This document shows positions 1-7,461 of a stretch of 7,461 bases of DNA, piece after piece. The stretch lies in the NCBI GenBank assembly GCA_958427155.1, contig CAUABB010000070.1, positions 1 to 7,461 on the forward strand, written 5' to 3'. Positions within the stretch are counted from its first letter, which is position 1; each line of letters opens with the position of its first letter. The position numbers were made by a program, and so were the translations under genes. The notes beneath the pieces are model-generated. The model did no database searches and had not been told where the DNA came from. It worked only from the letters and a program-made list of their open reading frames with translations. Source of the stretch: an uncultured Oscillospiraceae bacterium. GTDB lineage: Bacteria > Bacillota > Clostridia > Oscillospirales > Ruminococcaceae.

Positions 1-422
1 AGCAACTCACTGCCCAAATTGGTATGCGCCATTTCCCTGCCGCGAAACCGCACGGACACCTTCACCTTATCTCCGCCTTTCAAAAAGCGAAGCGCATGAT
101 TAACTTTTGTGTTGAAATCGTTTGTGTCTATATTTAAAGACATCCGAATTTCTTTAATTTCAACCGTTTTTTGATTTTTCCGTGCCTCTTTTTCCTTCTT
201 CGCCTGTTCAAAACGATATTTGCCGTAATCCATAATCCGGCAAACCGGCGGCTGAGCCTGTGGAGCAATTTTGACCAGATCAAGATTTTTTTCAAGCGCC
301 TGACGCATTGCCTCAGACGTTGCAACAATTCCTATCTGCTCTCCATCAGCTCCAATTAAGCGCACCTCTTTATCACGAATTTCTTCGTTGATCTGCAGCT
401 CTTTGTTGTTTTTGTTGTTAAT
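1..422 (-). CDS. infC: Translation initiation factor IF-3, 3' end cut by the window edge
   Basis: IF-3 binds the 30S subunit, keeps it apart from 50S and proofreads initiator tRNA-start codon pairing. I translated 140 codons by hand from an AUU start at 422-420. The N-terminal domain opens with the typical ELQINEEIRDKEVRLIG (about residues 8-24). It is followed by the linker segment KIAPQAQPPVCRIMDYGKY (51-69) and the IF-3 family signature RIMDYGKYRFEQAK (62-75). The start of the C-terminal domain follows, with VEIKEIRMS (87-95) and VRFRGREMAH (124-133). IF-3 is usually about 165-180 residues, so some 25-40 codons lie beyond position 1. No ATG is available near the N-terminus: the first in-frame ATG is codon 39, inside the domain. 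An in-frame GTG at 443-441 lies upstream of the ribosome binding site and would add a non-family extension. The AUU is 9 bases after GGAGG and is the classic infC start. An ORF at 328-134 in another frame of this gene is a shadow. Confidence 0.96.
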   Translation of the reverse strand, partial: MNNKNNKELQINEEIRDKEVRLIGADGEQIGIVATSEAMRQALEKNLDLVKIAPQAQPPVCRIMDYGKYRFEQAKKEKEARKNQKTVEIKEIRMSLNIDTNDFNTKVNHALRFLKGGDKVKVSVRFRGREMAHTNLGSEL

Positions 423-436
423 AACCCAGCACCTCC
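420..436 (-). promoter_or_regulatory. infC ribosome binding site and AUU start codon
   Basis: GGAGG at 436-432 is followed by 9 bases and then ATT at 422-420, in frame with the IF-3 sequence. This Shine-Dalgarno placement decides the start. In E. coli and many other bacteria infC starts at AUU, and IF-3 represses its own translation by rejecting the non-canonical start codon. That such autoregulation works here is inferred from the family. Confidence 0.88.
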
Positions 437-571
437 ATGCCACACTGTTTAAAATAATAAAAGCGCAGACAAAACCGCCTGCGCTCACAATACCCGTTCA
501 CAACTCCTGTGAAATGTATTAACCACGGAGCAATATGCTCATAGGTGAGAACAATACGGTTCTGCTTTGTT
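423..571 (-). promoter_or_regulatory. infC operon leader RNA, L20-leader-like attenuator region
   Basis: This is about 150 bases of untranslated leader between the predicted transcription start (about 571) and the infC start. Three hairpins precede the terminator: AGAAC/GTTCT with a 6-base loop (563-548), GAGCA/TGCTC with a 3-base loop (540-528), and TTCACA/TGTGAA with a 5-base loop (513-497). In Bacillus subtilis, ribosomal protein L20 binds the infC-rpmI-rplT leader, which resembles its 23S rRNA site, and promotes premature termination. Position, length, hairpin chain and a terminator just before infC fit that class (Rfam L20_leader). Membership is inferred from context and architecture, because I could not run a covariance search. 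Confidence 0.8.
451..485 (-). terminator. Intrinsic terminator/attenuator in the infC leader
   Basis: On the minus strand, AGCGCAGGC (485-477) pairs with GTCTGCGCT (470-462), giving 9 base pairs with one G-U and a GGTTTT loop. It is followed by the T-rich run TTTATTATTTT (461-451). It lies between the promoter and infC, so it must be an attenuator that is sometimes read through rather than an end-of-gene terminator for infC. It would also stop transcripts running on from addA. The plus strand has no T-run after the stem, so it acts in one direction only. The U-run is interrupted by two A's, which may allow partial read-through. Confidence 0.88.
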
Positions 572-577
572 TTCTTT

Positions 578-606
578 ATTATACTTGGCTTTTTTCAAAA
601 AGTCAA
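578..606 (-). promoter_or_regulatory. Sigma-A-type promoter for infC
   Basis: TTGACT (606-601) and TATAAT (583-578) are separated by exactly 17 bases. The -10 is a perfect match to the housekeeping consensus and the -35 differs at one position. The transcription start is predicted near the A-rich stretch at 572-571. The -35 hexamer contains the TGA stop codon of addA (605-603), so the promoter starts inside the upstream gene. No operator-like repeat is apparent around it. Confidence 0.9.
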
Positions 607-3600
607 GAGTCTATATCGGTTAATTCTAACTCTTTTGAAAGAGAAAAAGAGTAAATAATCGATTGCCGGACAGGACGTCCAAAGCTTTTGGAAAGTGCAC
701 GACCATAAAGGTTAAGCTGGGCACGGTAACGTTCATCAAGCTGTTCCGGCTTATCAACCCGATCAGTCTTATAATCCACAATTATTAGTCCATCTTCTTC
801 TACAATAACAGCATCAGCAACTCCCTGAATTAACACCGTTTCTTGATCAGCCCCTGGAACATCATAAAGCTCTGAAGCATTTATTTCATACATAAACTTA
901 TATTCCCTATAGAGTGCTGAACCGGCATTTCTCATCTTTTCAGCAATTTCTGAACATAAAAAATCCTTTATTTTTTGGATATCTAGTATCTCTGCCTGCT
1001 CTTGAGTCAAAAAAGCTGCCTCAATTTGACGTGCAATTTCGTCCTCCAAGCACTCTGCCGCCTCTAAATTAATATGCTGCATAAAGCGATGAAGAATTGT
1101 TCCTTTTTCTGCGGCGGAAAATCTTTTTTCCCTCAAAAAAGCGGGCTTGGCCAGAACAATATCTCCTTCTACCATTTTCTTTGTCACCTGGGTAACTGTC
1201 ATTTTTCCAGGAAGATTGGAAATTTTCTCATAAGGATAATGAAATTCAACCTGTTCCTGCAGATGTTTTAGAAACACATCATCCACCTTAGAAAAATCTT
1301 CAACCTGAAATTCTTCCACATCTTTTTCCGCCACTGGTGAATAGAAAGAAAGTCGAATCCCACTTTTTTTCAATGGAAAATCTGAAAAATTTATATTGAG
1401 AATTTCATGAAGTTCCGTACTCCCCAGCATCGCCGCCAAAATCCACTCTCCAAAACTTTTCATTTTACGGAGCGCAAAAGGAAATGGGGGAAAAGCCCCG
1501 CCAGATTTTCGAGCAATTTTTTTAACTTCGGCAGAAAAATTCATGCTGGATAAAACAAGGATCAATTTTTCTCTCGGACGGGTTAAAGCTACATAAAGTA
1601 CTCTGAGTTCTTCTGCCAGCATATCATGGGATATTGAACATCGAAGCGCCTCATACGGAAGTGTTGCATAATGCTTCAGAGTTTCCGGTTCTCGAATTTT
1701 AAACCCAATTCCCTGGGTTGGATGAAGCAGGATTTCTCCCCGTAGATCCAATGTATTAAACTGTTTATTCAAATCCGCCACAAAACAGATCGGGAACTCC
1801 AAACCTTTTGAGCGATGAATACTCATCAATCGAACTACATCTGCCTTTTCGTTGACTACATTTGCAGCCACAAAATCCTGCCCACGTTCAACCATCCGAT
1901 CTACATAACGGATAAACCCAGAAATTCCCCGATACCCGGCATCTTCATAATGGCAGGCATACTCCAGTAGAAGTCTCAAATTTGCCGCACGCTGTTCCCC
2001 AGTCTGTGAAGCGCTGACAAAAGCCATAAATCCCGTTGTATCATAAATAAACTGAAGTAATTCGTCTAAACGACTTATCACACTTAAATTCCGCAGTCGC
2101 TCAAGCTCTTTTAAAAAAGCGCGACTTTTTTCATCTCCGTTTTCTGCATAAGCCTTTAGCGCAAAATAAAGAGGTTCCTTATTGTGGCTGGTTCTTATCT
2201 CCGCAGCTTCATCAGGGGTAAAACGACAAAGAGGAGACATCATCACCGCTAATAACGGAATATCTTGAAGTGGGTTATCCAGAACTTTAAGAAGGTTTAA
2301 TATAGTTGACACTTCTTCAGAATCAAGATAACTGAGAGACGCATCATTCCAAAGAGGAATACCCTGACGGCGAAATTCATTCTCAAACAAAGGAGCACGA
2401 TCCTTCATGGAACGAAGCAGAATACAAAAATCTCCGAAGCGGCACTGACGTAGTCTTCCTCGATCGTTAATCTGAATTTCCTGTGCAATCATTCTTTTTA
2501 TTTCATTGGCAATATGCCTTGCCTCATAAACTACCCTTTCTTCCTCAACATCTTGAATTCCCGCATAATCAATTACCTGAAGTTCTGCTTCATATCCCGA
2601 ATTTTCTGAAAATTTTGCCATCGGCTTTAAAGATTCTTGGGTATAATCCACATCACCAAGACCTGGGCTCATCAGACAACTAAAAAGGTAGTTAACCGCA
2701 TTTGTTACTTCCTTTCTACTGCGAAAATTTGCATCCAGATGAATCCCGGAGGGATAATGTAAACCATCATAAGGAAAAACGCGTTTGCTTCGCCTTAGGA
2801 AAAGTTCCGGCATCGCATTTCGGAACCGATAAATACTTTGCTTGATATCACCCACTAAAAAAAGATTTTCCTCATTATGGGAAAGCGCGCGAAAAATCGC
2901 ATCTTGTACCTCGTTGATATCCTGGTATTCATCAACCAAAATTTCATCAAAACGGGTTTCATATTCTTTGGCAAGCTTTGTTTTTATCATTTTTTCTCCT
3001 GCCGGAACCGCCAAAATTTTCAAAGAAAGAAGTTCAAGATCAGAAAAATCCAGCAAATTTTTCTGGTGTTTCTCCTCTTCCAACAACTCATAAAACTTTC
3101 TGACTGCATTAAAAAGAGCATGCATAATCGGTAAAATCCGATCTAAATCTTTTTCAATTTCTTTATCAACAGAGCAACGAAGTAAAAGCTGCTTTATTTC
3201 TTCAAGTTGTCCTTTTATTACATTTCGTACTTCTCCCAACTCATCCTTTTTATTCTGATCGTCATATTTACGAAGCGGCCGAAGCGATGAAAAACTGTGT
3301 TCAGAAGCTAGAGAAACCGCAGCATCCCAACAGTTTAGTTCAAGTTCATTTTGAAGGGAGCAGAGAAAATTATAATCATTTTCAAAAGCCGGAAGATAGC
3401 ACTCTTCCAACATAGAGTCTCCCTTTATTTCATTAAAGGCATGTTCGAAAAGCGCTCGACAGACTGCCAAGGCATCTTTTATTTCTTCAGATACCGTCTC
3501 AATCCATGGGAACTTCTTAGTAGAAACTGCATGGCGATAACTTTCTTCCTGTTCATCCAACCATTTTAAAGGAAAAGGATGGGAACGAATAAAATCATAA

Positions 3601-4133
3601 ATCGTTAAAATCTGGTCAGATAAAAGGCGGTCATCCTTGGAAGAGAAAAATTCAGCTAAATGTATAAAATCTTTTGTTTCGCTTTTATAGCCTTCTTCTA
3701 AAACCTGTTCAACTGCCTGCTGTTTTAATAGAGCAATTTCAGTTTCATCCGCAATCCGATAGTCTGGTGATATATCAAGAAGTTCAAAATTATCTCTTAA
3801 AAGTTCTCCACAAAAAGCGTGGATCGTACAAATATGAGAATGAGAAAGTAAAAGCTGCTGTTCCAACAAAAGTTGATTTTCCGGTTCTTCTGCAATCCGT
3901 TCTGAAAGGACAGCGGAAATTCTCTGTTTCATCTCAGCTGCCGCAGCTTTAGTAAAGGTAACAACTAGCAATCTATCTGCTGGGACAGGCCTCTTTTCTC
4001 GTGTAAGCAGACGGATCACCCGTTCAACCAAAACCGCAGTTTTTCCGCTTCCAGCAGCCGCTGAAACCAGTACTCCCCCTCCTTCAGCCTTAATTGCATG
4101 AAGCTGACTTTCAGTCCAGTTTCTGTCCGGCAT
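603..4133 (-). CDS. addA: ATP-dependent helicase/nuclease subunit A (AddA)
   Basis: AddA is the active 3'-5' superfamily 1A (UvrD/RecB-like) helicase of the cytoplasmic AddAB complex and carries one of its two nuclease domains. AddAB resects double-strand breaks for RecA-dependent repair. The product is 1176 residues (Bacillus subtilis AddA is about 1230). Helicase motifs appear in order: Q-motif-like WTESQ (6-10), Walker A AAAGSGKT (25-32), Ia VVTFTKAAAAEM (57-68), TIHAF (103-107), Walker B DEYQD (401-405), III GDIKQSIYRFR (428-438), IV NFRSR (469-473), V SIHRSKGLEFP (771-781) and VI LYVALTRPREK (846-856). The C-terminal RecB-family nuclease shows GTILHRF (1011-1017, His1015), GVAD (Asp1107) and VDYKTD (Asp1120, Lys1122), so both activities look intact. 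The frame stays open up to 4265, but the first 44 codons would lie within addB and resemble no AddA N-terminus. ATG at 4133 has the strong ribosome binding site and puts WTESQ at residue 6, as in the family. Confidence 0.97.
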   Translation of the reverse strand: MPDRNWTESQLHAIKAEGGGVLVSAAAGSGKTAVLVERVIRLLTREKRPVPADRLLVVTFTKAAAAEMKQRISAVLSERIAEEPENQLLLEQQLLLSHSHICTIHAFCGELLRDNFELLDISPDYRIADETEIALLKQQAVEQVLEEGYKSETKDFIHLAEFFSSKDDRLLSDQILTIYDFIRSHPFPLKWLDEQEESYRHAVSTKKFPWIETVSEEIKDALAVCRALFEHAFNEIKGDSMLEECYLPAFENDYNFLCSLQNELELNCWDAAVSLASEHSFSSLRPLRKYDDQNKKDELGEVRNVIKGQLEEIKQLLLRCSVDKEIEKDLDRILPIMHALFNAVRKFYELLEEEKHQKNLLDFSDLELLSLKILAVPAGEKMIKTKLAKEYETRFDEILVDEYQDINEVQDAIFRALSHNEENLFLVGDIKQSIYRFRNAMPELFLRRSKRVFPYDGLHYPSGIHLDANFRSRKEVTNAVNYLFSCLMSPGLGDVDYTQESLKPMAKFSENSGYEAELQVIDYAGIQDVEEERVVYEARHIANEIKRMIAQEIQINDRGRLRQCRFGDFCILLRSMKDRAPLFENEFRRQGIPLWNDASLSYLDSEEVSTILNLLKVLDNPLQDIPLLAVMMSPLCRFTPDEAAEIRTSHNKEPLYFALKAYAENGDEKSRAFLKELERLRNLSVISRLDELLQFIYDTTGFMAFVSASQTGEQRAANLRLLLEYACHYEDAGYRGISGFIRYVDRMVERGQDFVAANVVNEKADVVRLMSIHRSKGLEFPICFVADLNKQFNTLDLRGEILLHPTQGIGFKIREPETLKHYATLPYEALRCSISHDMLAEELRVLYVALTRPREKLILVLSSMNFSAEVKKIARKSGGAFPPFPFALRKMKSFGEWILAAMLGSTELHEILNINFSDFPLKKSGIRLSFYSPVAEKDVEEFQVEDFSKVDDVFLKHLQEQVEFHYPYEKISNLPGKMTVTQVTKKMVEGDIVLAKPAFLREKRFSAAEKGTILHRFMQHINLEAAECLEDEIARQIEAAFLTQEQAEILDIQKIKDFLCSEIAEKMRNAGSALYREYKFMYEINASELYDVPGADQETVLIQGVADAVIVEEDGLIIVDYKTDRVDKPEQLDERYRAQLNLYGRALSKSFGRPVRQSIIYSFSLSKELELTDIDS

Positions 4134-7100
4134 TCTGACCTCCTCCGATCTCTTCAAAAAATTTTCCTTTATCCAGATCTTTGACCGGTGGATTTTTTGA
4201 AGCAGTATTTTTATGGCCACAAACCGATCCATAATCGCAGTAATCACATGGCGGCCTACCTCCACTGCTATAAGCCGGAGAAGCTCCTATTTCACCCGCG
4301 TGGAGCTCTTCGGCCATTTTTAAAATTAAAGAGTCTATATACCGCTCCATCTTTCCAAGTTCTTCTAATTTTAATAGAGATGAACGTTTTCCAAAACTAC
4401 CGTCCTTTTTTAATTCCACGGGAATAAAAATACCTTTTCCACCCTGTTCCATCGCATTCACCACATCCGGATCTTCAAGAACAAATCCACTCATTTTATA
4501 TTGAGCGAGCTTCTGTTTTTCTGTCTCCTCACCGGAAGCGCTACGCGGCAGAGCGGGAACAGTCTCCCCCGCTGGCATATACAAGACGCCTGCCGGAAAA
4601 ACGTTTTCATATTTTTTCTTTCCGTTTCTCCAAAGGATAAATAAATATAAAATCATTTGGAGGTTCAATCCATAATAGACATCACTCAATTTAAATTTCT
4701 TTGTTCCTGATTTATAATCCACTACCCGAACAAATTTTTTGCCGTTGATTTCACAAAGATCCACCCGATCAATTGTTCCGCTGACAAGGATTTCAGAACC
4801 GTCAGCAGTCTGTAGTCGGAGCGGAGAAAGATTTGCATCCTTTCCGACTTCCAATTCAAAATCAACCGGCTTAAAAGCACTTTGTCTGAACTCAGCAATT
4901 AAACGAAGAATAATTTCGCTAACTGTTTTTTGCAAGCGATAAAAAGAGGCAAGAAAGCGTTTTGACTTTTCAGCGTCTCCTCCCATAACTTCTTCCATAT
5001 AACGTTTCAAATAACGACCCACATTTTCTTTTACCTCATTTTCAGTCAGCTTTAACATGGTTTCCCCATATTCTGAAACAAAACGGTATAAAATGTCATG
5101 GGTAACATTTCCCCGCTCCATAGGGTTAAATTCAGCTCTGTTTCTTGGCAAAACATTTAATCCGTATCGACAAAAATAAGAAAAAGGGCAGCGGTAATAA
5201 GCTTCCACCCTGGAAGGAGATAGATAGATTTTGTTGCCAAAAAGCTTTTTCGCAATCTCCGAATTTTGAATTTCAAATTTTCTGGGTTGCATAGCGTGTT
5301 CCAGAAGGGCGAGACGGCTTTCAAACTGAGATTTCTGTCTAAAATAGAAAGAAAGCGTTTTAGAAGCATCATTTTTTTGAGAATACTGACGCGCCAAAAC
5401 CGAAAAAGAAGTTTCTTCTGACCGACAGAAAAAAAGCGGGGATACATCCTCATATTGAGTAGACAAAAGTTTGGGGTAAATCCGGAATAGCTGATTAAGA
5501 AGTTCGGAAGGCTGCCTAATCTCCCCTGCAATATCGGCGCGACGACTAGTCAAAAGCAAGTCATTCATAGGAGCCGAAAGAGCTTTATAGGCAATAAATC
5601 GTTCCTCAAGAACTTTTTCTTTAAAATCCCCCTGCAGTTCCAAACCCAGTTTTGATAAAGCCATCCGTTCCTCGTCCCGAAGCAAAGTACCATTTGAAGG
5701 AACAAATGGAAAGACACCGTCATTTACTCCCAGAATGACCAACGCTTTTGGTGAATCAACCCGCATCCGATCAGGCGAACCGACCATAACGCAATCTAAT
5801 GTTTGAGGGCGGTCAGCAAGATCGCTAGTCTGTACCGCCAAGGCAAACAGTTCAGAAAAACGCTGCAAATCCATCCGGATCTCTCCCGCCGTCGCGACCA
5901 TCACATCAAAAATTTGCATCAGTAATTCCCATACCCGTGAATATGTATCAGCAAGGTCATTTTCCCCTTTTGTACGACAATCAGCAATTGCCCGTTTCAA
6001 CCCTTTTAAGAATCCAAGCTCTTCCAAAAGATGATAGAGAGCAGAAGTCAACTCCCTGACAGTTGTACCAGAAGCATGAGAAATAAAATGCAAAAACGGT
6101 TCTACAACCTGTTCGCGAATCTGATTGAGCGATTTTAAAACCTGTCTGTCCTCTTCTGTCAATTCGCCCTTAAATCCTCGCGGATTTGCGGTAAACTCAA
6201 ATTCCCATTTTGTTCCAGAAATATTCCAAAGATATGCATAGTTTTCCAGCTCTGAAATTTCTTCTACCGTAAACGGGAGCATGTGACACTTTAGCATTTC
6301 AAAAAAGCTTCCGGTTTCCAGATGACTAACCGCGGTTTCGAGCACTGCCATCAGAAAACGTGCCGGTGGAAAATTTTCTATTTCAAATCTGGTATCCAGG
6401 AAACAAGGTATTCCGTATTTCTCAAATGCAGGTTTAAGAACCCGTTCATATTCTGAAAGACTGCGGCACATTATTGCAATATCTCGATACCGATACTTTT
6501 TTTCACGCACCTGCTCCAAAATCCAGGACAAAGCATAATCGACCTCATCATACTCATTAACAGCATAATAAGTCGAAATTGCCTTAACCTTTCCCTCGTA
6601 AGGCAGGACATCGCCACGAAAAACGTTCCGTTCCAGATATTTGAGTTCATCTTCCCTAAACCGATAATTTTGTTTCAGGCAAACCGGTCTGGAAATTTTT
6701 ATCCTTCTTTCGGTCGCCATCCGTTTAAGCCTATCTGCCGTTTTTTTAACAACATTAAAAAGAGAGGACTTTTCATCTTCAAGGTCCATACAAAGGGTGA
6801 CAATACAGTCATCTGCCTGTGAAAATATTTCCTCAATGATGTCAAATTCAGGCTTCGTAAACCCTTTAAACTCATCAAAAAATATTGTATACCCTTCAAA
6901 AAAATGATTTTTGCGAACCAACTCCAAAGCTTTTGCAAAATCATCTAAAACATCCCGAAAAGAACACTCCAAAAGTCCTTGATACACGGAATAGAGTGTT
7001 GATATCTCATTTAGCTTTTCACCAGAGGAACTTTCTTTTAATGCCAGAGACGCCTCCTCGTACTGCCTCGGTGTAACACCGTTCACCTTAAGTTCCTCAA

Positions 7101-7461
7101 TGGTTTGAAGTGCTGACAAAAGAAAAGATCGAGAATGCGAAACACTTCGATAATGCACCAAAGTATCAGAGATCTCCCGAAGCGCTAAATCCATTGTCAA
7201 AATTTTTGCGGTTGAATCGGCATAATTTCTGATATTTCCTCCGTAAAGCTCGAATATGCGGTGACAAAGGCGGGTAAAACTGTAGACCTCAAGATGAGAA
7301 AATGCGTGCTCGCCCAAATACGAAAGTAATTTCCGCTCTGTTTCAAATGAAAACTGTTCCGGAACAATCAGCATCACTTTTTTATTTTCGTTCACGAGCT
7401 GTTCAATTTTCCGATAAATTTCCTGAGTTTTTCCGACTCCGGAAGCTCCGTACATCAGTCT
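4111..7461 (-). CDS. addB: ATP-dependent helicase/nuclease subunit B (AddB), extreme 5' end cut by the window edge
   Basis: AddB partners AddA. In the family its helicase half is inactive and serves in Chi recognition, while its C-terminal RecB-type nuclease cuts the other strand. Counting from the ATG at 7455, 1114 residues are visible (Bacillus subtilis AddB is about 1166). Walker A is GASGVGKT (3-10). The usual Walker B position reads FFDEFKGF (192-199), not a canonical DExx box, as expected of AddB. The nuclease has THDIL (His786), GTIDRVD (Asp896) and VVDYKSG (Asp913, Lys915). Four cysteines, Cys756 in YRCPFSYFC and Cys1070, Cys1073 and Cys1079 in CDYCDYGSVC, match the C...C-x2-C-x5-C pattern that holds the 4Fe-4S cluster in AddB. 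The codons before that ATG read Arg-Leu, and AddB proteins usually have a few residues ahead of the Walker A strand, so the true start is probably just outside the window. The gene ends at TGA (4113-4111), overlapping addA by 23 bases. An ORF at 5531-5157 in another frame is a shadow. Confidence 0.96.
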   Translation of the reverse strand, partial: RLMYGASGVGKTQEIYRKIEQLVNENKKVMLIVPEQFSFETERKLLSYLGEHAFSHLEVYSFTRLCHRIFELYGGNIRNYADSTAKILTMDLALREISDTLVHYRSVSHSRSFLLSALQTIEELKVNGVTPRQYEEASLALKESSSGEKLNEISTLYSVYQGLLECSFRDVLDDFAKALELVRKNHFFEGYTIFFDEFKGFTKPEFDIIEEIFSQADDCIVTLCMDLEDEKSSLFNVVKKTADRLKRMATERRIKISRPVCLKQNYRFREDELKYLERNVFRGDVLPYEGKVKAISTYYAVNEYDEVDYALSWILEQVREKKYRYRDIAIMCRSLSEYERVLKPAFEKYGIPCFLDTRFEIENFPPARFLMAVLETAVSHLETGSFFEMLKCHMLPFTVEEISELENYAYLWNISGTKWEFEFTANPRGFKGELTEEDRQVLKSLNQIREQVVEPFLHFISHASGTTVRELTSALYHLLEELGFLKGLKRAIADCRTKGENDLADTYSRVWELLMQIFDVMVATAGEIRMDLQRFSELFALAVQTSDLADRPQTLDCVMVGSPDRMRVDSPKALVILGVNDGVFPFVPSNGTLLRDEERMALSKLGLELQGDFKEKVLEERFIAYKALSAPMNDLLLTSRRADIAGEIRQPSELLNQLFRIYPKLLSTQYEDVSPLFFCRSEETSFSVLARQYSQKNDASKTLSFYFRQKSQFESRLALLEHAMQPRKFEIQNSEIAKKLFGNKIYLSPSRVEAYYRCPFSYFCRYGLNVLPRNRAEFNPMERGNVTHDILYRFVSEYGETMLKLTENEVKENVGRYLKRYMEEVMGGDAEKSKRFLASFYRLQKTVSEIILRLIAEFRQSAFKPVDFELEVGKDANLSPLRLQTADGSEILVSGTIDRVDLCEINGKKFVRVVDYKSGTKKFKLSDVYYGLNLQMILYLFILWRNGKKKYENVFPAGVLYMPAGETVPALPRSASGEETEKQKLAQYKMSGFVLEDPDVVNAMEQGGKGIFIPVELKKDGSFGKRSSLLKLEELGKMERYIDSLILKMAEELHAGEIGASPAYSSGGRPPCDYCDYGSVCGHKNTASKNPPVKDLDKGKFFEEIGGGQNAGQKLD
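4138..4146 (-). promoter_or_regulatory. addA ribosome binding site, inside the end of addB
   Basis: GGAGGAGGT at 4146-4138 offers two overlapping Shine-Dalgarno registers. GGAGG ends 8 bases (4146-4142) or 5 bases (4143-4139) before the ATG at 4133-4131. It lies in the last codons of addB and fixes the addA start here rather than at the upstream ATG at 4265. Confidence 0.9.

Noticed and set aside
418..438. A six-codon ORF (MEVLGY then TAA) whose ATG overlaps the infC ribosome binding site and whose stop codon shares one base with the AUU start.
   Set aside because: The ATG at 438-436 has no Shine-Dalgarno sequence of its own, and its codons consist of the infC GGAGG site. It is most likely a chance ORF, though competition with the AUU start cannot be excluded.
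584..602. An A/T-only hairpin (TTTTT/AAAAA) just after the addA stop as a possible addA terminator.
   Set aside because: It has no GC-rich stem, almost no loop and no following T-run, and it coincides with the spacer of the infC promoter.
2842..3134. Plus-strand ORFs of about 60-90 codons opposite addA and addB, such as those at 2842-3093, 2877-3134 and 3674-3952.
   Set aside because: They are antisense to well-conserved coding sequence, show no recognisable domain and lack convincing ribosome binding sites. They arise from the codon use of the real genes.
4134..4265. A 44-codon N-terminal extension of addA starting at the ATG at 4265.
   Set aside because: It lies entirely within addB, does not resemble AddA proteins, and the strong ribosome binding site sits directly before the ATG at 4133.
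4111..7461. AddB as a RexB-type subunit or another PD-(D/E)XK nuclease rather than AddB proper.
   Set aside because: The four-cysteine iron-sulfur pattern, the intact Walker A, the degenerate Walker B position and the length near 1120 residues all fit AddB.
1..7461. A novel defence or mobile system hidden in the window.
   Set aside because: Almost every base is accounted for by three conserved housekeeping genes and one short regulatory gap. No terminal repeats, direct-repeat arrays, integrase or toxin-like genes are visible.

Overview
The window holds two complete or nearly complete large genes and one partial gene, all on the minus strand. It looks like an ordinary, conserved chromosomal region of a low- to mid-GC Firmicute, most likely a member of the class Clostridia. 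The evidence is the AddAB-type recombination nuclease (in place of RecBCD), strong GGAGG ribosome binding sites, a near-consensus sigma-A-type promoter, and an infC leader with a transcription attenuator of the L20-leader kind known from Bacillus. Genus cannot be fixed from the sequence alone. I see no phage, insertion sequence, CRISPR, tRNA or rRNA.

Layout in the direction of transcription (high to low coordinates): addB (7461 to 4111, lacking only its first few codons at the window edge); addA (4133 to 603), overlapping the end of addB by 23 bases with its own strong ribosome binding site inside addB; a 180-base gap (602 to 423) filled by a promoter, a structured leader RNA and an intrinsic terminator; and infC (422 to 1), which starts at AUU and runs off the left edge.

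AddB and AddA form one heterodimeric helicase-nuclease that resects double-strand DNA ends and loads the cell for RecA-dependent repair. The overlap implies co-transcription and probably translational coupling. infC encodes translation initiation factor IF-3 and normally heads an infC-rpmI-rplT operon, whose last two genes would lie beyond the left edge. Its promoter is fused to the end of addA: the -35 hexamer contains the addA stop codon. No terminator separates addA from infC, so the infC leader attenuator is the first termination signal that addBA transcripts meet.

No new system was found. The points worth a second look are regulatory: the promoter/stop-codon overlap, the shared attenuator, the AUU start, and a possible alternative pairing in the infC leader.
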